A stretch of 64,000 nt of DNA from NCBI GenBank assembly GCA_003640385.1, contig RCAB01000291.1:17224-81223 (forward strand), read 5' to 3'. This DNA is from Setaria digitata. Taxonomy: Eukaryota; Nematoda; Chromadorea; Rhabditida; Setariidae. Below the pieces are notes generated by a model. The model worked only from the letters and a program-made list of their open reading frames with translations. It was not told the DNA's origin and did no database searches. A program made the position numbers and the translations under genes. Shown here in pieces: positions 12,697 to 25,959 of this stretch (position 1 is its first letter; every line of letters starts with the position of its first letter).

Positions 12697-15230
12697 CTAT
12701 ACAATAAGATGAAAGGATTGAAATTACAACAGTTATATTCAAATTGTGACGGAAGGTGAAACAGTCTTGTCCTATTCATACAACATAAATACGTAGGAAA
12801 AGTTGCCAACTTTATAACAGGAAATGTGAAAATTGAAACATATATGAATTGCATCCAGTGCTACAGAGGGAAGGTAAAAAGGCTAAAAGTCATTTTTTTT
12901 GCTAGCTGCAATGCAAGCAGCTGTCAGTAGCAATGAAAAATTACGGAAAAAGACTGAGGCGAGGGTAAGATGGCGAATTAAGCGAAAGAAGAAGGAGAAA
13001 ATGAGGAAGCTGGAGGGATGTAAACAAGTAAGATCTTTTCCAGTAGAAATTACCTCCTTAAAACAACACCTCAACTGGACTTTAGCATACAGCTGGCAAT
13101 GAGGAGCAGAACTGTTCCCTGTGTGTCCACTTCGGCTACATGCATAAAACGGAAATGACCGGTTAAAATAAATTTGCTTTTTGCTGACCAATTCATGTTT
13201 GTGAGATCCAGAAGACTCAAAATTGAGTCCTGTCAACAGTAAACCCTACTAATTTAAGAAGTAATTCATTTAACATTTGCAAATGGTATATGCTTCATGT
13301 CAAGTTGACTTTATCATTCACAGGTAATCTCACCCTGAGTGTAAGACTGTTTCTGAGAAGTTTACATTATATATTTCTACTTCACTACATTTAAAATTAA
13401 AATGTCTGCTTGCTACCTCTATATTTACTAATTTAACCGTAAAACTAGTGTTAGCAGCAACTCTTTCACCGCAATACTCCAAAATATTATGGATTTTCTT
13501 ATATAACAAAAGTTGTCGAATACAGGAAGTGTTATATAATAAACTGCAGTATGTGAGATATCGCTGTGACGAAAGTTGGTAGAGAATAATAGTTTCAAAA
13601 CTACAATTCATAATCCGTTAAATTGCTATTGATTACATAATATGATATGATATGATATTATATATATTCAATATATATGATATGATATTACATGATGTGA
13701 TACTGACAGCTTGTTCTGAACGTGTAACCAGAATTATTCGATCATCAAGTGTAAAATATTTTAATGTTAGAAAATCTTGTACAGAATGTTGCATCAATCT
13801 TCCAAAACAGGCCCACAGTGTCAGCTGTTAAACTACTTCGTTCAACTTAAGCGTGAGATTAATTAGTGATTCAAACTATCCTCAATTAGTCACATGCGTA
13901 GATCTTCCTGTTTCCTTAAACCATGTTGCCAACTGTTTTGTTACTCCAGCTTGTCCTTATACTTCCAACGGTTGGATTTCTCGTAAGAATATATTTAATC
14001 GTAAAAAAGAGTGTTCTCCAATTCTTTGAAAAATAATCACAACTGAACCAAGTATTTCATTTCAATGCACGCATAAAACGAACTATCTGCTCGCTCTTAA
14101 ATAAACATTTTTCGCCTCTATCACTGCCGCTGTTCGAATCCGTTTTGTTTTAAACAACACTTTTCAGTCACTAATTTATAGTAATTAAGTAATCCTTCTT
14201 ACCAAGTTTGCTAATTTTATGGATGTAATTTCATCTTTTTAAAAGACGGAAAGAAAAGTAAAAAGCATCCCACTTATAAATAATTTTGACAATACCAAAA
14301 ACAGATAAGCAACTTGTTGAACGACTAAATAAAACAGCAGTGTATTTGGTAAAGGATTAAATACCGCACACAAACTAAAATAATATAAACAGAAGCGATT
14401 TTAGCGCAAGGATTAGTACTTAAAGAAAAGCAATGCTAACAATAAATAGCGTGTACTAGACTTTTCTACTTCTTCCGAAATATCTAAGTAGTAGACAATC
14501 CACTGCAAGAAACATCGAACCTGGTAAACCTTTATAAGCACCAAAAATACTACAACTGATATAGCACTGCCAGTCACAGATGCACATGCTTTCTCTGAGA
14601 AGTGTGGCGAAAATAAGACACAAACTTGCAAAGCTGATCGAACTTACAAAGCCAATTGTATTTCTTGTGAAAATATTGTATGAAACCGGTTACGCGAACA
14701 TCGCTGAAATGGTACAGAGTATTGAATGATTTGTTGAAAAATCGAGGCAGGAAATTTTGTGTGATGCACAGCGAAGCATGTGAATCGAGTACGAAGGTTA
14801 TTTGTGTTTGCCTACAATAGCGCTGCCCTACTGTTCCGGCATTACTGATTAATGTTATAATCCAAACATTCAAAATGCAATATGTTCTGCAAACATTCGA
14901 AATGCAATACATTGTGATAACTGGACGTTAGATACAGTTTTTGTATAAACATATGAGAGCATATGAAAATTCAGAAGTAGGACGACTAAAAGTCTGTCGA
15001 GAACTTCAAACTTCTGCTTTTTCCAAGCGTTTTTTGTATTCAGTGTTTTATATTCTCGAGGTTGAGGTACTTGTGCTGTATGATCACAAATTAGCACAAT
15101 GAATGAGGGTACTAATCAATGATTTATTCCACTAACAACAGTAGAAATAAGGAAAAAAAATTTGACCTCATTGAGCTCAAAATTTAGTCTGAAAATTCAA
15201 AGCTATCATTTATCGATCCACTACTCCCAT
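12697..15230. other. Unresolved region upstream of the unnamed gene; possible minus-strand exons
   Basis: This probably contains 5' exons of the unnamed minus-strand gene. Around 14413-14900 (-) two chains of open sequence have good splice signals: an acceptor before 14702, donors near 14650 and 14531, and an acceptor before 14506. One chain reads FIQYFHKKYNWL, then SAISVVVFLVLIK, then WIVYYLDISEEVEKS. A competing frame is also open, so neither was called. The 13330-13611 (-) stretch is open with several cysteines. At 12899-13102 (+) there is a short very basic open frame. A (GATAT)n tract lies at about 13636-13702. Confidence 0.3.
13636..13702. repeat. GATAT pentanucleotide-type simple repeat
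   Basis: Imperfect repeats of GATAT/ATGATAT flank a self-complementary ATATATAT core. This is a simple-sequence tract with no evident coding potential. Confidence 0.7.
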
Positions 15231-18001
15231 CTACGACTTTTTCGTTATCTGGTAATAAAGTAATTTGGAATAATCATAGGCTGCAACAACAAAACCACTT
15301 CCACGACCATTGACAAACTGTGCACCCACTAACGGCATATTTTCAACTCTTTCGTTATATCGCCACTCAACCTATAAGTGAAACAATGACGTAATTGAAA
15401 GGATGATTTACAATAAGAAATCAAAAAGATTCAAAAAAAAAAAAAAAAATCATACCTGGAACAATACAAACGTAACGGTCACTGCTAGGTCCTACTGGAT
15501 TCAGGTGTGAATAGTTAGATAAAAAAAAAACTTACTTTTTCTCATAACCTTACAGGAAATTAATATAATAGCGTAATGTAAAAGAATATGAAAAAACTTG
15601 AAATATAAGAGTCTTAAACAAAATAATTTGAAAGAAAAAAAGGAAGCTTCAAAATTGAAATCAGAAGTCGATTTTCATTTTTTCTGAAAAGTTTAGTAAC
15701 AAACCCTATAAGCTTCAGGTTTACGAGTATGCAGCTTCCATAAACGTATCATCGTATCATCGCTTACTGATATAATCTGCAAAGAATTGAAAGAAGATAC
15801 GCCAAAGAAGATACTTTGGAAATAGAGGCAAAAGTTAGTGAAAGATGATTATCTGATATGCAAGTTTTGGAACAGTGTTTAACGTTGACCACGTTATAGA
15901 ATTCACTAACTTATAAAAACTTGTGCATGCAACGAGAATGTAGGATTGCGTTAGATATGTCCCAAATAAGTGTTGGGAAACAAAAGTCATACATAAGCAC
16001 TTTCCGGAGCTACAGCAATTGCATTTATTTGGCGGACATGTGCGTTCACTTCAGCCATTAGTTGTCCGTTTAATGTAGAATAAAATAATAATTGACCCGT
16101 TAAAGTACCAATAATGACTTGTTTTCTCAGCACATTGATACAGTTGATTTCATGCCTATGAGATTGAACATCATTTTGTCTAGACTTGTTTTGAATGCAA
16201 GCAATTTGTGAAAAACAAAAATGCAAACTACAACACCTAATTAAGTCAAAATTTGGCAGATAAACTGCTTGCAATATTTTTTACCAAGAACAGTAAATCA
16301 TAAAACGACTTGCCCCGTGCTAAATTTTTTTCGAGCACTTCTAAAATTTTTGACCCAAACTGTGATATTACCCGAAACATCACAGGAGCATGTTAAATCA
16401 TCGAAATGACAGGTAGCTACATCAACTATAGCAAATTCATGCTCCTGAAATTTTCTATAAAGCAATTATGAAAATCTGAAACTTGAAAAAGACATAAACT
16501 GATGCGAAAATAAATAGCAAAAATGAAACCTGGACACTTTTTTTGAAAGCTACAGAATTTTCGCCTGAACAACTAAATACCAATAGTTCTCCTGAGTGAG
16601 ACCCTGAAAACACCAGAAAACTCCCAAAGCTCGAGATTTTAAAATTTGGGTTTAGATACAAAGTATATTCAATAAAAACTTTAAAAACCGAATTAATTTA
16701 ATTCTTATGCTAAGTCATTTTTTCTTTAAAATTGAAAAGAAGTGTGCTGAACGTACCAACAGCAATTAAATTTTCCACGTAAGTTATTCCTTTTGTAAAA
16801 CGATATGTTTGCTCACGTCTTGCTTGCCCAGAAGTCTAAAAAGATGTACCTCATAGAAAAACAACTTGAACCGAACAGGATGAATTCAAGAAACCAATGG
16901 CAAAATTTTCCAATGGTAATCTATAACAAATAAAAGATTGAAAGTTTACATATGAAATACCAGCTAACTGTTTGAAATTACACTATAAATGAAAAAATTG
17001 TACATCATTCACTTCGCTCCACGCGAGCAGTTTGGAAGTTTTCACATCGTAAACCTACAAATACATAATAAAAATTTAAGAGTATCATCATGAATTGAAC
17101 AACCTAGTTCTTAAAAACTTCAGAAATAAAACTGATGAGATTGATAAAATCACCATTACTCCCTTGGAAGTAGTAATAACCAAAACAGGAAAAGTTCGAC
17201 AAACTGGCATGCAGTATTTCGCTTGTAGGACAGTAACAGGTGCGTCAGAATCTCCAACTCTGATTGGCAAATTATCATATGTGAAACTGTTCAGGCTTTG
17301 ATCCCAGCTTAATGTTCCAATCTGGAACTGACTCTTCATCTGACCAGAAGATCATACTGAATTCTTGAAAACGATAGATTAAAAATTTCACTTTTTCACT
17401 TGTAAACTATTATTCAGTTGACTTCCAATTTGAATTGATAAATGTTTGATTAATATATTCCATGCAGTTTTTTACCTCCGTAGTGAAGATTGTATAGTGG
17501 AAGCATCTTTAGCAAGGAGAGTCATTTTCTGTATTTTTATGATCAATTCAAATACGAATTGTCATAAAACTGCGAACATGTTGTTCGCAGTTGTATTCTG
17601 CGAAAATCAAGAATGTATTATATAAATGAAAGGAAAACCAACCAATTTCTTTTATATATTACAAAGGAATTAGATAATAACCATTAATGGCGTATAATCG
17701 ATCGATTTTGGAAAAATTATTAAGAGGAGGAAGGAATTAATATGATAACAAAGTACCGGACTAGCTGATAATGAAAATCATTAAAACTTAGCTTTACCAT
17801 TATTAAATCCGACAATCTCCCATGATTTCATAACAACAGTTTGTTAAAATTTAATTAAGGGCAAACCTGATTCTTGTGTATTACACAAGCGAGTGTTAAA
17901 TCTTTAGCTTCGTGAAAGAAAACTGATAGATTATTAGGCGAATGCGAGGCACTTCCAGTTGATATTAAAATTTCATGCCCCAGTTTGAACATTTTGGACA
18001 T
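15231..18001 (-). CDS. WDR54: WD repeat-containing protein 54 homologue, complete
   Basis: Eleven exons join in phase from an ATG at 18001: 17867-18001, 17476-17528, 17154-17331, 17004-17054, 16757-16835, 16530-16603, 16339-16444, 16237-16267, 15993-16155, 15705-15776 and 15231-15371, giving 360 residues; human WDR54 is a little shorter. Blocks match WDR54 in order: SPNNLSVFFHEAKDLTLACV near the N terminus, PVLVITTSKGVMVYDVKTSK, NLIAVGSHSGELLVF, GTLTGQLLFYSTLNGQL followed by EVNAHVRQINAIAV, SVSDDTMIRLWKLHT, and GSGFVVAAYDYSKL before the stop. WD40 blades make a scaffold; WDR54 itself has no settled biochemical role. Weak points are the acceptor of exon 3, which has little pyrimidine tract, and the 31-nt exon at 16237-16267, chosen because it restores phase. 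The first exon lies 19 nt behind an acceptor that could receive a spliced leader. Confidence 0.85.
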
Positions 18002-18020
18002 ATTATGCTCACAATTAACT

Positions 18021-18022
18021 CT
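18021..18022 (-). promoter_or_regulatory. Candidate spliced-leader trans-splice acceptor for the WDR54 homologue
   Basis: On the minus strand TCTTTCAG ends here, 19 nt before the ATG at 18001, with no upstream exon evident. This is the nematode layout for SL trans-splicing. It could instead be the acceptor of a 5' UTR intron. Confidence 0.5.
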
Positions 18023-19604
18023 GAAAGACTTATATATTTAAAACAAATACTTTTACAATGAGATTAAAACTTGCAGATACTGGAGAAAGCTACAACTGAC
18101 TTTCATCAGTAATTGTGTTTTATTTTTTAGCTGGAACAAAAAAGTTAACATAATTTAAGAAAAATTTGTCAGATGAATCCATCGTAGTACTTGTTCAGTA
18201 TTACCTTGAAATATATGTTTGATGAAAAGACATTGAAACTGAGAAGAGGTTACCATGACAACTAAAATGGTATCAACAAAAAAAACTAATTCTAACGTAG
18301 AATACCAATTCTGCAAAATAGAGACTATTTTTAATAACCCTTGGTTCGGAGATAAATGGTGTAACAGCACAAATAACTTCTTAAGAAAAGTTTTATCTCT
18401 TTAATACAATTATAACATTTCGGAATCAGTAACACCTGAAGAATATTCCCAACCCACTTCTCCAGTTCATACACTCAAATCAATAAACTGGAGCGACAAT
18501 AATCATATCGTTGACACTTTTAATCCAACTACATAGTTCTCTTAGCGTCCAATTTACCATCATATAATAGAATAAACCTGGAGGGATCATATAAGATGTA
18601 AATAATCAACACCCTACTAAAATAAAAAATATACTAGAGGTAACCATTTCAACGAAACCATAAAACAGAAAGCTGTCATGAGTTTTAAACATAAATAATT
18701 CATAGTAGTTATCAAAAAAAGAAAAACAAGAAAAGCTAAAACGTAGAATCAAAATCAAAATGAATTAATTTAAGCTACCACTAATGAGTAAAGACGATAT
18801 ACTTTACAGTGAGCACACAAAAAAAACCGTCATATTAATATGACAGAATACACGAAGATGGCATAATCCCCCGCGCTGACAAAATTTCAACAAGAATGAA
18901 GAACAAAATGAGATTAAACCACAAACTTACACAATTTGTCAAGCTCGGATTAACTAATGATATTGCAAAAAAAAAATACAAATTTCAGCTACTTTTAATT
19001 TGAAGTAGGAAATTTTTGCAGAATTTATATAATTCACAAGAAGTTATTACGGATTTGAACACCATTACTTCAACAGATAAGGAAGTGATGTAAGAAATAA
19101 GCACTCAATCAAAAAATACCTTAATTATTTATGCGAGTTGTTTTTTACTGTTTTGTTCAATAATTTCAAAAAATAATCAAAATAGCCCCAAAAACTCTTA
19201 TTTAGGACAGTAAAGTCCAAAAACTAAAAGATCCATTGATCCATACTTCAAGAAAATCTAAAGTGTTTTATATTCATTATAGCATCAAGTCAAATATTAT
19301 ACATGAAAATTAGACGAATATCGATTAAAAGTCAATTTTTTTGGGTCCCTATTTTGTGAATTCATTATATTTAAGTACTACATTAGGATTATTTTTTGAA
19401 TTACTAAAAAGCTTAAAATTTAAATGCTAAAAATGCAGTAAAAATTGTTAGTGAAAGATTCTACTTCTTGGCACGAAATAAATTACTCTTACAAATGTCG
19501 TTAAATTTTTAGATATGACTAAAGGTTCTAAATTCCTATAAAATTACAAGAAGTATTTCTCAAAAATTTCCTCAATTAAGTCGATATGACTCAGCACTCT
19601 TATT
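18023..19604. other. Intergenic gap between exchanger and WDR54 genes
   Basis: AT-rich sequence with no open frame of note. It holds the 3' UTR of the exchanger and any promoter of the WDR54 homologue. At about 1.6 kb it is longer than a usual nematode operon spacer. Confidence 0.6.
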
Positions 19605-22600
19605 TCAGCTGCTTTTATCTCTCTCAGTACTCTGTGACTCCGGATTCTCATCATCTTCATGTACTGGTGATAAAGTTGTTTTCTCGCTTGCTTCTTTTGC
19701 CAGGGAAGCTTTGTTAAGATTTGCTGAAAGCTTCCTCGGTCTTTCTTCCGACTGTATTTTTTCTGAAAAATTTTCTGACTTCTGAAAGTGCAACATATTT
19801 ACAGAACGTTATTCGAGATTTATAAGGAGAAAATAAAATCCGCTTTCACTTTAAGAAATTGTCTCACTGTCAAAACAAAAATTTTATAGAGATAATTTTA
19901 TAAGGAAAAAACTAAACAATTTAAAGTTTACCGGTGGTTGTTTCTCCAGGTAATATCAAGTTAAAGAACGATGACTTCTTACCAATACTCGTTTCAATCA
20001 CTAAACTGAATAAACACATTAAATCTCCTTTGGCAGTTTTTTCTGATGTAAATGCTGCGCAGGAATAAGTAGAAAAAAAAAAAAAAAAAAAAAAATCAGT
20101 GATACTAAGGGATTAAAAATTTAAGATCGTACTTTCCTGCAAATCTGGTTCAGCACTTTTTCGACGTGGATAGCGTGGTGCGTTCGGTGGCGAAGCAGGA
20201 TTAAATTCACTGGTGATTAAAAAACGAGGTTTAGCTGAAAAATTGGTCTATAGAACCATAAATTTCGCTCGAAAAATGCTTATAGAACAGAACTAAAATG
20301 TTATCTTTAAAATCAAAAATGTTACGCGTCTACAGTGTAATGGAAATAATTTTTCTAAAGCACTTTAAGTGACTAATATAGAAGTATGGTAATTCAGAAA
20401 TCCCTGGGGATTTTAGCACAGACGACAGAAAATGAGCAAAATGAGGGGAATTTTTAAGCGAATCAAATAGCCTGAAGACTATCAATAAGCAGGAAAACTT
20501 ACAAGAATCAATATTAAAGGTAAGCGCATCACAATCAGAAGTTTTAGGTAACGCAATGGTAGGCTTTCTTGAATTTTTATCTGCCTGATCAGAAATTGTA
20601 GCATCGAATGCTGTCTGTCGTCTTATGCGAGTATTCTTGCAGTATGGGTAAGTCATGTGATATGTTTCACTTTCAAGTGCGTCAAATGAATTGCTCTATA
20701 ATTAAAACTGGATTATTCGAAGTAAACTGATACTACTTGCACATCACTACCGACCAACACATCGAATTGCTGAAGAGCATATCAGAATGCTACAAGTGCG
20801 TTAACACAAAGTTAATCCCACACAGTAAATCAACATCATAGGAATACCGTTATTTCCGATGAATGAACTTAACAGCGCAGTGAATTACACAGTACAGATT
20901 TTTCCTGCGCAATTAACTAAGTATACAAATACGACAGTTAAGCCTACTGCAACATACAATAAGGCGTTTGTTAATAGTGAGATTCTAAAATATTCTGTTT
21001 TTGTTCAGAAAATAGAAAAAAGAAACAAACCTTCTGCAATTCTTGTTGTCGTTTAGAACAGGTACGTGGTGTATTATCAACATCTAGCAAATGTCGGCTA
21101 TATACACCAGTTGACACTGGCTGAAAACAAAAAAAAGCCTTAAATAATAATAATAGTTTGTAGGATATCTGCAATATCTTATGTAAATTTGGGCTGACAT
21201 TTTATAAAATAAGGTGAAGAACATAAAATCCAAACATATAACATGTAACTAGAAAAGCACTACCGAATTGAGTTCATTGAATTTATCTCTGAGGAATACA
21301 CTAATTGATTCATTTCGAGGAATTTTTACGCGCATTTCAGTAGACATAATTAAACCGTTGGCCTCTATATCGTTTTTTATATTTTTCCTGCAAAATCTAA
21401 TATCCGCACCGTTACATTCTTCTTAAATAGCCAAAATGTCAAGAATTAAATAAATACACGCTTACGTATCATCATCCACAACTAGCTGTGAGGTTTCAGT
21501 TGCAGCTTGTTCCAGATTTACTTTGCTTTGTGCGGTTGGCAAACCAACAAAACTACCGTGGACTTTCAGATGCTGCACTGCTTCTTTTACCTAGAACGAT
21601 AATCTTGCAATGGTAAGAATAAAAAACAGATATAAAAACAGCTAATACCCATTTACCTGGATGTGTTCGTGATAATCAACTAAACGGTCCGCTCCAGATT
21701 TTGCATTACTCATTAAGTAGGGTTTCACATAATTCTCCGCAAATTTATTGAAGGCCTGACGATACTGAAAAATTTCCTTTGTTTAGTCTATAGATGCTAA
21801 TAAAAAGGTTTCCAGAGAGAAAAGGTGGAAGAGATTTACCCAATACTGGCCGCGATACCCTGTTATTCCTTCCACACCAGTCATCATATTGTTGATCACC
21901 TTAATAAAATATACATATCTTAATTTTGCTAAGTATTTTATCGTGCAGAAAAAAAGTAGCAGAAAAACAGAACCACTAAATCAAAGAAAAACTTGGGTAA
22001 TTTTTTCCAAAGCATACATTTTCGCTGACCATTTCAAAGACAGTTTTCTTATGTACTTCGTTTTGCTTAACTTCTAGTAATTTTACCAGCTGTTTAATTG
22101 TTCCACCCTGTCAATAAAACTATTTAAATTGGCATAATTAAAAGAAACCGAATACTGAAATATTCAATATAATGTTTTTCTTACAATCTACACATATTAA
22201 TAATGAGAAATTAGCGAAATTTCAACATGCTGCATGGTAAAAACAGCATCAAAATCACATATAAATATAAATTAAAAAGTTGATTTATTGTACCTGCACA
22301 AAAACAGTGAACAGTATGACAACAACTGTACAGGATACAAACATGTTTTTAGCCTTCACCGCCTAAAATTCTTTTTTAAGTATTTCTTCCAAGCCAACAA
22401 TAAATAATTAAATCCAGAACTATTGAAATGCAAAACTTCCAAATAAAAAAATCTAGTAGAAGAAAGGATCGTACGTTCTTATTTGTTGCCATTTGCGAGT
22501 TTGTAAGCTTGATAGGATAAAAAAAAAGGGCAGCATATTGTATAAAGAGAACAATGAACAATTACTAAAAAGAAACGATGATTCGACATGATAAAAAAGT

Positions 22601-25600
22601 TATCGGACTAACCGATGGATCAAGTGACATAACAAGGCCATAACATACAGCACCACGAATACCACCATAACTCATAATAAACTGGTCAACTAGATCAATC
22701 TTTTGCACTCGATGTATATTTAAAAGACAAGTCAGAAAGAAAACTCCTGGAAAAAATGAATCGCGGCACTCTTGCACCCAAACAAATAACGTGGAAATCC
22801 AAGTATCGAAGCTTTCAAATTTTCTTTTTAAACTAGAAGAAAATAGACATACCGATAAACCGTTGAACAAGACAACTAATTAAGGTGCCAACAATGAAGA
22901 TGGCATCCCAATCGTGATTTTTTGAGACAGCTGATATGCCGAGGTAAACGAAAATCAGCGCTTCACAACTAAAAAACCCGAAAGATTTGTTGAATAAATA
23001 TTTTATATGAATAAAAGAGGTTTTTTTTTTTAGACGTTTAAGTTCAAAGTTATCCAAATTAAACCTTGATGAAAGTGTCTTCATAAAATACTGCACAGTA
23101 ACAAGTGACTTCCGTGACAAGTTGCCCACAACAAACTGCTTCATGGCTAACCCACATATAACGATTCTGTAAATCAAACGTCACATGATTCAAGAGGTAG
23201 CCAGTTTTTTTTTTTTTTTTTTGCGAAATTATAAAATAAGTTGAATATTACTGAGCTATCAACGAACGCTAAAATGCCGGACATTGCGACCATTTCTGCT
23301 GTCAGATAAGCGAGATATGGAAAAAGCAAACATATTAGCGGTTGCACAACATTCAGATGCTGAGAGTGCCTGAAAGCTTTGTCCATAGAGCACAACAAGT
23401 ACATCAAACACGGAGCCACAGACAATGAACTCGCTGCCATCATCTGCATTCACTCACACCTGATGTCACAAGCCACTCGCCGATAAAGAACAAAAAGTTT
23501 GTGGTCTATATTATCCATTTCAACAGTCAGCTCTGAACATTAAAGATACAAATTACTTGGTTGTGAATCCGGTAAAGATAGCCCATATAAGCCCAATGAA
23601 CAAACCACCAAGTGAAACAACAAAAAATGACGAAGCAGCGGTAGCATAATCTGTACCCGTAAGACCACTCGCATCCACCATGGCATTAAAAGTTTGGTAA
23701 AGCACCTTGAAATTTGGTTTTAATTATTCAGCATTTGCAAGTTCAAAATCTTAACACTTCCTATAAACGTTGAAATGTCTCGAATATAGTTTTTTTTCCC
23801 TTGTTCTGTAAAACTCAAAGCCTTACAATTGTTACAGCATCGTTTAATAACGATTCACCAAACACGCATATATAAAGTAGCTGATTAACATGTATCTCTT
23901 CGAATACACAGAGGACGGCCACCGGATCAACTGCAGATATTAAAGTTGAAAACAAGAGTAATTCAATCAGTGAAGTATGCACTTTGAAATAATCATGCAA
24001 GAAATACAGTGTCAATCCTGTAATAAAAGACATGGAAGCGATATATAAATAAGAACAAATTAAAGGAATGTGGAGAAGAAATTCAGCAAGTCAATAATAT
24101 TACTAACTGCAAATCAGAAATTACCAATAGCGAAGACATTCCACAATGTTCCAAAAACTGCATAAGTCATTATAGTGCCAAAATTCCTACAAATTAAAAT
24201 AAATAAAAGCAGTTATGAAGTAAAAGTACTAGTGCAGGTTAAAAAAAAGTCGAAAAAATCACCTGAAAAAATCTTTATTAGGCATAAAGTAACCAGCATC
24301 AAGAGCAATAGGAGGCAACAGATATAAGAAGAACCAATCTGGTTTGAGATACATCTGCTGAAAGACGATTGAAAGCAAATGATGATTTTTTACTGCCTAG
24401 AATCAGAACTGCTTTCTAGTAAAAAAAAAAAAGAAAAAACTTACCTCGTCCGGATAAACGAGATGAAAAACATAACCGAAGAATAAACCAAGAACAATTA
24501 ATAATGCCGAATCAGGTAATAGACTATGGACACTTTGAAATCGATGGAAAACTGCAATTTATAACACGTGATCTAAATCTTACGTTGTTAAATAAATTTC
24601 TCGCAGAATTATGCTGCTACTGTACGAAAATACGCCGCTTAAATTTTAATAAAATTTGATTGTTTTGGTCAAAAACCATCCAGAGTTTACTGGAAATATA
24701 AAAGCACTAACTGATTTTCATGATGGTGACTGTAAAAAACCAAAAAGCAATGGTAAGAGGTGCGCTAACATGTTCCCACTGAAACTTAAATAATGATATC
24801 CCACGATATCTATGGACATCGTCACTGTGATTTGCGATTAAGATTGACGCTGTTTCATCACCTTTTCCGTCTTCCTATAATTAATTATTTGTACTACTTA
24901 AATTTATTTATTACCTTCCCAGCACACCGGATTTTCCTCCCAACAGAAGAAATTTTATGTTTCTTTTGTATAAAAAAGTACCAAAAAAGTTAAAAATAAG
25001 TAGATTTGTGAATTAGAAATCTTTGATTGACGCAACGCATTATTTTTATTAAATAACAGGAATCATTCAATATGTTTCTAATCACAACGTCAAAACTTCC
25101 TACTGATCGGTCCATACTAGAATTTCTTTTTCATGGAAACTGTTGCGATTTTCCAATCAGATTTTATTCAAACAGAGAAGAAAGGCATGGAAATCATAGA
25201 GCTACATGAAATATTACTTGCAATCGGCAAATGCTTTAAAATTCAGAATGTCCATCAACCAAAACTATTTTGATTCCTAATTCAGTCGCGAAGTGCTTCA
25301 AGTCATCATCACAGTTATCGACTTTATTTTTCTCGACACAATCACGTTTCTCGTAACGACAATCCTTATACTGACCTAATTCGCTTTAACCTTCTCTATT
25401 AATCACTATAAGAAAGCTTATGGAAAAAAGAAACTTGGCAATGAGGTCATCTCCTTCATTGATAGCAGGAGCTCTGTAACTCACTATCAACTGTTTTCTA
25501 CTTGATAACAGCAGAAGATGTGTTCCAATGAAACTAAGTAGCTAATTCCAACACCTTGATGCTGCATTTTTAAAGAAGGTCCTAATTTTCACTTTAATTT

Positions 25601-25950
25601 TCGAAATAACATTATTGTCTGAATGAATTGTTCTGGAGCTATAAAAAAATTCTTTTGAAATAACAGGCTGAGACATACAAATTTTTGCATGTTAATTTCT
25701 TGGATATTGCTCAGAGATGCGTCACTCGGATATTTTTTTCTGTTGTACAGGGCTAGTCAAACAAGTCCTTCAGATAAGCAAATGAGTGATAAGACGTAAA
25801 GCAATGAAATAATTAGCAACTTACGAGTAAGTTCAGAGGATCGAACTCGGCTGGTGCACTTTTTATAATGGCTATTTTAGAAAATGTGAAAAGTGCTATC
25901 AGCAGCACGACTGAATTTGTCAGTTGTACATATCTCCATGGTAGAGTCAT
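19605..25950 (-). CDS. nhx: Na+/H+ exchanger, SLC9/NHX family, complete
   Basis: This is a cation/proton antiporter of the NHE type. Twenty-two exons join in phase from ATG 25950 to a stop at 19605: 25825-25950, 24712-24778, 24445-24551, 24263-24357, 24125-24186, 23827-24017, 23557-23705, 23268-23369, 23065-23166, 22853-22968, 22613-22746, 22294-22362, 22087-22107, 21840-21899, 21657-21764, 21466-21590, 21264-21387, 21031-21120, 20503-20695, 20133-20234, 19983-20054, 19605-19762. The product has 790 residues. It starts with a hydrophobic signal segment, then [29 protein letters not shown], the amiloride-region motif FFLYLLPPI (about residues 109-117), [22 protein letters not shown] (to about 215), [17 protein letters not shown] (about 399-406) and TVFVQGG. 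Residues after about 450 form a cytoplasmic tail, first a CHP-binding-like helix ([11 protein letters not shown]), then polar sequence. It looks like a plasma-membrane NHE; which nhx paralogue is not resolved. Confidence 0.95.
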
Positions 25951-25959
25951 TGTGCTGTC

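Noticed and set aside
14131..14142. GTTCGAATCC resembles a tRNA T-loop
   Set aside because: No acceptor stem, D-arm or anticodon arm could be placed around it on either strand.
23259..23453. 64-codon minus-strand frame overlapping the exchanger
   Set aside because: Shadow of exon 23268-23369, where another frame encodes the conserved YLAYLTAEM.
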